Shown here: one piece after another, positions 56,694-64,000 of the stretch
Numbering within the stretch: position 1 is the stretch's first letter
Layout: each line of letters starts with the position of its first letter
Source: Terfezia claveryi
Taxonomy: Eukaryota; Ascomycota; Pezizomycetes; Pezizales; Pezizaceae
Length of the DNA: 64,000 nucleotides
Assembly: GCA_015179025.1 (NCBI GenBank)
Contig: WHUX01000048.1
Coordinates: forward strand, 186,001 to 250,000
Direction: 5' to 3'
Notes under the pieces: model-generated
The model's database searches: none
Seen by the model: only the letters and a program-made list of their open reading frames with translations
What the model was told of the DNA's origin: nothing
Program-made: the position numbers and the translations under genes

Positions 56694-59600
56694 CCACCCT
56701 CTCGACAGCCATCATTTACCTCCCGGCCGACATCGCCGGCACCGACGCTGCCGCGATCGATATCGCCGTCCCCGCTATACCCGCCAACCCTTGTACCACG
56801 TCCGAAACGCTCGAAAAGCACCACCAGTGGCACTCGCGGTGCGCGTTCGTTCTCCCTCCCCACCACCCCCACCCCACCCTCCCCCTCTCTCGTACCCTCC
56901 CGCCCAAAAACACCCATCAACTTTGCCCCCGTCCTACTCGCTTCATCCACAAATCTTTCCCGAGGAGACAGTATCTCGCGACCGAGCAGTCGCGCATCAA
57001 ACACCAGTACAACCAGTAGCACTGCGAGCACCAGTTTCTTCCAGGTGATACATCGATTTACCCCGAGACCGGATTTATTTAAAATTGTCAGTGGCGGGAG
57101 CGGGGCGGGGAGCGCGAGTGATCATTCTCTTGCGAGTTATTCTTCCGTGGGGGAGTTTGAGGTACTGAAAGCGACGAGGGTTAACTTGGATAGGAGTGTC
57201 AGTGCGAGTGGGTATTTAGGAAGTGGAGCTGGATTATCAGATCAGGCTTCGGTGAGAAGTAGTCCGGGGAGTTTGTATAGGAGTAGTAGTTTTGGTTCGA
57301 TCCCCGCTGGAGCACCGCTAGTCGCCCCGACGCCTCATTCTTCAACAGAATCTACAACTGGTAATAGTGGCACGGGGGTATTATTGAAAGAAGGTGCCGG
57401 AGGGGAATTTTACGCAGGGACATACTTCCCGACTATCGCTGAGGAGGAGGAAGAGCGAATCGGGACTTTGCGCAGAAAGAAATTACTGCACCCTGATAAC
57501 GATTACGAACAAAGAGGTGGGGAACAAGTCTGGGTGCAACAACACCGACGTACAAGATCCTACGGTAACGTACCTCTCCATCGCGGCGCATCTGGGGATT
57601 GCGGCAGCACACACGACACAATGCCTCCATCAAACAGCTCGCCAACCCCTTCTCGTATACCCCCTGGGACCGGGGGAAGTTCTTCGGACACAAAATCCAC
57701 CCCCCAGAAACGCCCATCGCGAATGGCATCGTCCGGGCATATCTCGACACGCTCTGACGTATCAAGCTATGCCATGACTCGCAGTGGCTCTGTTGATCCG
57801 AATTTCTATAGCACTCCTGTCCGGCCGACGAGCTCAGCGGGGATAAGTAGCGAGAGCAGCTCCGCTTATAGTCGCGCCGATACGCCGGATTGCCATGGAT
57901 ATGGAAGGCCGGATTCGATATCTCCCGTGTCAGCCGAAGCGAGTTCTCCTGGCGCGGCGGCCGGGGACTGGGGGGATGGCACAATTAAGAGCAGGAAGGA
58001 GGGAGCAGCCGCTATGCAGAGGGTATGTAATTTATTTTCTTTGTTTCACAATTCTTATGTTTCGTGGAAGCCTGCTTTATATTTTTATTTTTATTTTTTC
58101 CTTTCTGCAGCTGCACTCACAACTTCTTTTTCCTGATTTGCACTGGCACATGAGAACAATACCCCTACCCCCGCGGATTTCTCGCGTGCTGAATGGTCGC
58201 CTTGTTCTTCGTGTTTGTTGTTGCAGCAACATTCCCAGCAGTGCAGCAGTACCAGGCCAAATGGCTAGCCTCATGGGGGATTGTGCGCTGGCTTGCTTTG
58301 CTTTGCTTGATTGCTTTCTTGATTAATTCCCCTGGGCCAGCACTCGAGGTAGTGGATGTGAGGACTGGATCGCGCGCTGCGCATTGGTTATCCCGCATGC
58401 TGCGCTGTGGTTGCTGGTTGAGCTGGGTGGACCCAGCCTCGGGATAGGTTTCGCATCATCCGCCCATCAGTGAAGACCCAATCGGAGGCCACGCTGGGGT
58501 AAGCAGAAGACAGGACAGACGGCAAGCAAGCAAGCAAGCAAGCAGCATATGAATATTCCTGTAGCTGTACCTGTGCAGTGCAGCCACCAACGCAAGCAAT
58601 GCAGAGCAATTCAGAACCTGCCACCCCTTTTTGGATTTTCTGCACACGCAAGAACAATAACAAACATGCTCCGTTCCGTGCCAGTTCGTGTTTTATCTCG
58701 CTATCTGCTCTCGGCAGTTTATGCTGAGGTGTTTTTGTTTCTGCAGCTGGTGGTGGTCATCTTCCTTTATATCTGAATCCGTCATCGCTTTTTGAAACCT
58801 TTCCCTCCCCTTCTCAGTTTCCTCCCACTCTTGCCTGCTTTCGGAGTTACCTACTGCTGTCTGCCACACCGTACCTTACCGCAACACACCACCGGGGTAC
58901 CGACAATTACTTGTTTGTACCCTGTTGGACGTGGCGACGACAACTGGTGTCAGGCTTTAGTTTATCCGAATGGACATTTAACTGTTTCATCCACTAATAC
59001 TGGATACTGAAATCAATTGATAGAGCGGTTCCAAGCGATCAATTAAACCCAGGTACGGGTCAACATACACCTCTCCCTACGCCCCGTCGGAGCTGGCGAA
59101 GATTGTTATGACCCCGGAGGGAAATATCCCTATCGAACAGTATATTGCGTATAAACCGCAATTTGACGTACTGCCCCCCTCCCTTGCACCCAAACCCCAT
59201 TCACTCCATTCTTTGGTCTGTCTATTTGAAGTGTTTAGCTAATTGATACGATGTTACGTATATTTACAGGAAAACGGCAACCTCATCCCCTTCACTATCC
59301 CCCAACCACCACCCCCACCCCCACTCAAAGCAGATCCGAAACGAGAAAATATGGGGAGAAAAGCACTCAGCTTCGATGGCTTTGGTCGGCTACGGGGTAG
59401 TGACAAAGATAAAGACAAACCTAAGGATCGGAGTGAAGACCATGGGGAAGTACCCGTTACTCCTCCTGCGACAGCACTTTCGCATTCCTCGTCTAGCACA
59501 AAGAATAGCTCGAATTTGGGACAAAGCACCGGGCCTAGTACACCTGCATCGTCTATCGGGGGTAACCAAGCTACGAAAGGAACGGTCCCGATCTCAGTGA

Positions 59601-62600
59601 CGACGCCCCCGGGGATGATTGAATTCGAGAGAAAGCAGTCAAAGAGCAAGAACTCGTCGTTGACAGATCTGGGACAATCTTTACTGGGTAGGCTCTCGTC
59701 TGGACATCACTCGTCGATACCTGGGTCAACGCACTCGAATGATCGGGATGCTAGTCAGACAGCGGAGAAGGAGAGCAAGAAGCTTAAGAAAGCGAGGGAA
59801 AAAGAGAAGAAGGAGAAGGATAAAGATATTAGTGGCGGGCCCGATAAGAAGCCGAGCAAACGAGAACGTTTACGCAAAATATTTGGCCGTAGGAGTGGAT
59901 CCGATGGTGGGTCTGGATTGCAATCTACCACCTCAGCAGAGGATTTAATGCACGGAGAGTATCTCCTTCCAAGCAATAGCTCTATTAGGTCGATGGAGCC
60001 GAGGGATATTGATCTTAGGAATCGACCGAGCGCGGAGAGTCTGGCTAGTAATTTCGATAGTTCGCCGAAACCGAAGATGGTGGCAAGGGAAGAAAGGTTA
60101 TCGCTTTATGGGGGCAAAAGTAGAGAGGAACTGAGGCATATGAGGAGTACGTCTATGGGATCTTTTTTGTCGGCGAGGAATATAGTGCATCTAGATGAGG
60201 TAGAGAGTGATGAGGGGGAGGTGGGAATTAAAGATAATAATAGGGAGGTAGTGGGGGAGCCAAAGAAAGATGAGCCAAAACAACAGGACCAACACATTCA
60301 GGCGGCGCAATCACCTCCAGCTCCCTCCCCCGCTCCAATATCTACCCCCACATCCGCTCCACTAGCCTCAGCACCTTCCCCTGCAGCTATGGAGATAGGT
60401 TCCCCCAAGCGCAAAGGCCCACGCATAATGGGGTCCATGGAATCTATGATCCCCATTCCCAATAAAGCTATCCGCCGCGTAGGCTCTATGTCCATGAGCA
60501 GCCTAGGCAGCATCATCTCGGCCAACGCCCCCACCACAAACATCAACATCACAGCCTCTACCGCCTCAACCCCAAGTAAAGACAAATCTCGGTCTCAATC
60601 CATCTCAACCCCAATCAAAGCTCGCTCGTTTTCGACATCAACCTCAAAGAATCGAAGTCAATCACCGGCTGCCACCTCTGCATCGAATTCCGCAACAACA
60701 ACGACTTCTCCGACAAAACGCACTCTCCCTCGTCCGGCAGCTAACTTCACACCGTCAAAATTGCTGAATCAATCTCCTAGCGCAAATAGCGCGAAATCCA
60801 AGGCGATGAAATACGGCTCGCTTATTGATGATGCAAACGCAACTATCCGTCCTAGGATCAACAAGGCTAGGAAGCCTAGTGCGGCGCTGACGGGGATGGT
60901 AGGAGATGATATGATGGGGGGGAGGGGGAGGAGTAATAGCGTGCCGAGTGGCAAGCGTTCTGGGTATAATAGCGAAGAGAGCGGGGCGGAAACCTCGAGT
61001 GGGGAGATGAAGAGAAGGAGTGTTAGTGGGATGGTGGTGGATAAAGGGAAGCAGAAGGATGTGGTGAAGATGGAGCTGTTGGGAGAAACAATGCCCATGA
61101 TGTCGCCACTGCCGACAAACGTGGAGGAGAAGGTGGAGGAGAAGGTGGAGAAGGGCGTGGAGGAGAACCTGGAGCAGAAGGTGGAGAAGAACGCAGGGGA
61201 GAAGATGGAGGAGAACGTGGAGGAGACGGTGGAGGTTGAGGTAGAGGCGAAGATTATAGAACCGCCTCTGGCAGCAGTAGATGAGAAGGTGGCAGAGATA
61301 GTGGAAAAAATGGAGGAGAAGGTGGAGGAGAAGGTGGAGGAGAAGGTGGAGGTTGAGGTAGAGGAGAAGGTTATAGAACTGCCGGTGGCAGTAGTAGATG
61401 AGAAAGTTGCAAAGATTGTGGAGAAGATGGTGGCTACCCAACTGCCGGCACCTGAGGTATCACCGGCACCGTCAAATACAGAGGAAACTCTACTTAAGGA
61501 ACAGGAGAAAGTCATAGAAGAACCAGCGGCAGATCAGGTTGCAGTTCCAGGGGTTGAAGACCCAGACTACGAGATGATCGACCACCGAACTCAGGCCACC
61601 CTACCACCAGAGAAGGAGGAGAAGGAGCCGCGAAAGACTCTCGAGCCAGAGGTGGAAAAAAAGGTACAGGTTGAGGTTAAGCCCACTACCGGAGAAGATG
61701 CTTTCCCAATGCCGCCAACCCCACTCTCACCAGTGGTGCTACCAGTATCACAAATTACCGCCCCAATGTCTCCGGTACAGCCCGCATCAGAGTCCCCCTT
61801 CCCTACTCTTAACGAGAAACCTTCTCTCCTCCTTCAAGGCCCCGAAGACACACTTACGATCAAGAAAAAGCCGTCTTTGATATTACAAGATGACTTCCCC
61901 ACTCTCAACCGCAAGCCGTCTCTAGTCAAGCAGGAGATCGATAAATGGGAGAAAATGGTGATGCAAGAGACCATTTACAGCTCTTCGAAGGATGAGGAGA
62001 AGAGGATGAGCTTTGAGAGTAATGTGTCTAGCGGATGGACAACTGATGAAGATGCCGCACCTGTAGCTGTGGAGAGGAAGAAGGATGATTTGGTGGTGGT
62101 GGAGAAGGGTGTTGCGGCGAGTGAGGAAGAAAAGGCACAGCAGGAGAAGGTGGATAGGGTTGCGAAGGAGGTGCATATGTTGATTGATGAGACGGAGAAG
62201 GAGGTTAGAAAGCATGCTGGTGAGGCCACCTCGCCCATGGATAATGGAGAATATCAGTCTGGGGAGGAATTGTACGACGACGAGGAGGAGGAGGAGGAAG
62301 AAGAAGAGTCGGCACCAACAACTGCCGTTCCCGTCACTCCTGATGAAATCCCAACTTCTCCCCGAGTTGTTCCACTCCCGGTTTCACTCCCAGCATCGCC
62401 ACAGAGTATCTCCACTTCTCCGAGTATTCCTACCTCGCCAAAACATACTGCAAGGGATATGCCAATTGATAGCCTTGATCAGATTTTTGAATTGCCAAAG
62501 ACCCTTCCTCTTTCACCAAAGAATATTCCAGCATCGCCAAGGGCTACCACTTGGGATATTCCAGTGGACAGCCTTGACAGACTTCTAGGCTCTCCAAAAC

Positions 62601-63655
62601 CCCTCCCGACCTCTCCAAAGACCACTCCAGTTTCCGTGAAAATCATTCCCGCTCGAGAAGTTCCTGTCGAATCGCTCGACAAGGTCCTCGAAGAGATGGA
62701 GACTGGAACGTCAGAAAGCTATCTATCACCTCGCCTAGCTCCGCTTCCTAGCACTAACGAGGCTGAGGAAGAGAGTAAAAGAGGGGATAAAGTAGAAGAA
62801 GCGGAAAAAGAGAAGGGCGGGGAGGTGGCGGCGGAGGAGGAGCAGGCCGACGACGAGGAGGAATATGACTCAGATGAGGAAGGAAGTGTGATATACCGGT
62901 CGGAGAAGATTGCAGGGTCAGTTACACTCGAGTCTTCACCCAGTACCTCCTCAGTTTATGATCATCCAATTCACAGATCTAGGGAGCTGGGGGTTGTCTC
63001 TGGGCCAGAGGACGAGTATGAAGAGGAAGGGACTGAGGAAGACGAGATGGAAGCGGCGGAGGAGGAGCATAATGAGAAGAAGTATGAGAAGGCCGAAGAC
63101 ATTGCCGAGAAGCAGGAGCAACAGGTCGAAAAGCGAAAAGTGGAATTCTGCACCGTAGCGACACAAACTGATTATCTCTCTCCACCTCCCACACCCCCAC
63201 CTGTCAAAGACCACGATGAGAAGGTTGAACGTGTCACTCTGCCTTTATCGGAGAAGGAAGTCAAGGAGGTGCTAGCTGCTACTGCTGCTACTCCCGACGA
63301 GACCGCGAAGGCTGCACCCACACCAGTGGAGCTAACACCAGCCCCTGCCCAAGTGCCAGCACCAGCACCAGCCGTAACAACTCCCCAGCCAACCACTATA
63401 GCCACTCAAACCGTCATCCGCGAAACCCATTACTTCACCTATGTTCACACCACCGACCGCTTCTATTGGTTGAATGCCCTCACCTTCTTACTCCTCCTCA
63501 TTATCTTTGTGTTTGGCAGGTACTTCGACATGCAAAAAGAGCATTTATACGAGTGTGGGTATCCGCCAGAGTATAAGTGTCTGTGCTTGCCGGTGGGGTG
63601 GCTTGGCCGTGAGGAGCCGGTTTGCAAGTGTATATTTTGGCCGAGGACGTGTTAG
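56694..63655 (+). CDS. Large disordered protein with C-terminal membrane anchor and TQT motifs (3 exons; 5' end unresolved)
   Basis: Exons 56694-58022, 59024-59215 and 59270-63655 join in phase and encode at least 1968 residues. Exon 1 is Ser/Pro/Thr-rich with basic patches. Exon 2 contains SGSKRSIKPRYGSTYTSPY and an IVMTPEGNIPIEQYIAYK stretch. Exon 3 begins with a polyproline run, then KKLKKAREKEKKEKDKD and RERLRKIFGRRSG, long low-complexity Ser/Pro segments, a VEEKVEEKVE charged array (61115-61400) and an acidic DDEEEEEEEEES patch. Near the end lie two TQT motifs (VATQTDY and IATQTVI), then a single hydrophobic helix, FYWLNALTFLLLLIIFVFG (63461-63517), and a 45-residue Cys-rich tail. A single helix 45 residues from the end suggests a membrane-anchored protein with its bulk on one side. 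TQT motifs are the known core of LC8/dynein light-chain binding sites. No enzyme domain is seen. The start codon is not located. Confidence 0.85.
58023..59023 (+). other. Large intron (1001 bp) of the membrane-anchored protein gene
   Basis: Donor AGG/GTATGT at 58023; acceptor AATTGATAG at 59023. Both flanking exons are in phase 0, and joining them gives …AAAMQR-SGSKRS. The interior has stops in all frames and a (GCAA)n run at 58523-58545. An alternative acceptor CTTTCTGCAG at 58110 could define an additional small exon, but I see no coding pattern that favours it. Confidence 0.65.
58523..58545 (+). repeat. (GCAA)n microsatellite
   Basis: GCAA repeated about five times within the 1-kb intron, extended by GCAGC. 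Confidence 0.85.
59216..59269 (+). other. 54-nt intron
   Basis: Donor GTCTGT (fits the fungal GTNNGT pattern), branch-like GCTAATTG, acceptor TATTTACAG. It joins HSL to ENGNLIPF in phase 0. Without splicing the frame stops at 59238-59240. Confidence 0.8.
61115..61400 (+). repeat. Coding (GTGGAGGAGAAG)n minisatellite
   Basis: Imperfect 12-bp units encode VEEK. Two larger blocks are themselves similar (both pass through a VDEKVA…VEKM segment), indicating a higher-order duplication of about 130 bp. The opposite-strand Leu/His and Ser/Thr frames are artefacts of this repeat. Confidence 0.85.
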
Positions 63656-64000
63656 AGAATGTGTCGTGGGGAAGTGTGTGGTATAATGAATTGTGGGAAT
63701 CATGGAGAATTTGGTTATATGGGGTTTACTTGGTTTTCCCTTCTCCTTTTGGCGAAGCACTTGATTCTTTTTTGCTCATTTTCTTTGGGAGAGCTTCGAC
63801 GAATTGTGTTTTTATATCTATCCCTTTTTTGCCTTCTACCTAACTATCATCATCTTCTTCCGCCACGTCTTGTCATACTGCAAGTTTCATCATATCGGTT
63901 TTGCGTTGTCCTTTTAGTCCTGTTTCGGAGTTTTTTGCTCAAATTTTTGACTTAGATACGAACAAACCATACATTACAATGGGGCATCATGGGGGCATCA
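63656..64000 (+). other. 3' flank of the large gene
   Basis: T-rich downstream sequence without a recognisable gene. It presumably contains the polyadenylation region. The window ends here. Confidence 0.6.

Noticed and set aside
58111..58326. Additional exon of the large gene after CTTTCTGCAG
   Set aside because: The direct junction 58022/59024 keeps phase and gives a sensible sequence. The extra segment runs to a stop without a donor that restores frame.
60755..61515. Minus-strand frames of about 230-250 residues rich in Leu/His or Ser/Thr
   Set aside because: Mirror image of the GTGGAGGAGAAG coding repeat of the plus-strand gene.
1..64000. CRISPR arrays, bacterial operons, rRNA genes
   Set aside because: None seen. 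The repeats are fungal-type minisatellites and transposon ends, and gene structure is eukaryotic.

Overview
The window looks like nuclear DNA of a filamentous ascomycete. The evidence is GT(N2)GT…CTAAC…AG introns of fungal size, an eS8 ribosomal protein gene, a fungal-type RNase H-bearing LINE, hAT and pogo-like DNA transposons, and the CT-rich leaders usual in Pezizomycotina. Very few conventional genes sit in 64 kb of AT-rich, repeat-strewn DNA. That would suit a transposon-inflated genome such as a truffle-like Pezizomycete, but this is inference and no taxonomic marker was tested.

Layout. 1-9.9 kb: gene-free transposon graveyard with two LTR-like direct repeats, a LINE 3' tail and many copies of a tiny terminal-inverted-repeat element. 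9.9-23.2 kb: gene desert with two small minus-strand genes (9949-10326 and 17139-17723) and a pogo-like relic near 15.1-15.7 kb. 23.2-24.5 kb: RPS8 (eS8), intact, with a likely leader intron. 24.5-35.8 kb: desert with micro-elements, a second LINE tail and a third small gene (31381-31935). 35.8-36.6 kb: pogo-like element with 28-bp inverted repeats that keeps only the DNA-binding end of its transposase. 36.7-42.7 kb: a 5'-truncated LINE with a 13-bp target duplication, split inside RNase H by a 4.4-kb hAT element with an 8-bp duplication; the hAT transposase is itself split by a 252-bp inverted-repeat insertion. 42.7-47 kb: transposon relics, including an internally deleted hAT derivative. 49.8-50.1 kb: fourth small gene. 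50-56 kb: desert with weak ORFs. 56.7-63.7 kb: a large, mostly disordered protein with a C-terminal membrane anchor and two TQT motifs, in three recognised exons.

The most interesting signal is the set of four dispersed small genes at about 10, 17, 31 and 50 kb. Two of them (10 and 50 kb) share an almost identical C-terminal motif, QRYL-x-EP-x-RDGG-x-TYSLL. The 17-kb and 31-kb proteins carry several divergent copies of it. I do not recognise the family. Two further signals stand out: dozens of ends of a 40-90-bp element with TAGTCTGGTTGGCAC termini, and a LINE 3' hairpin whose stem covaries between copies.
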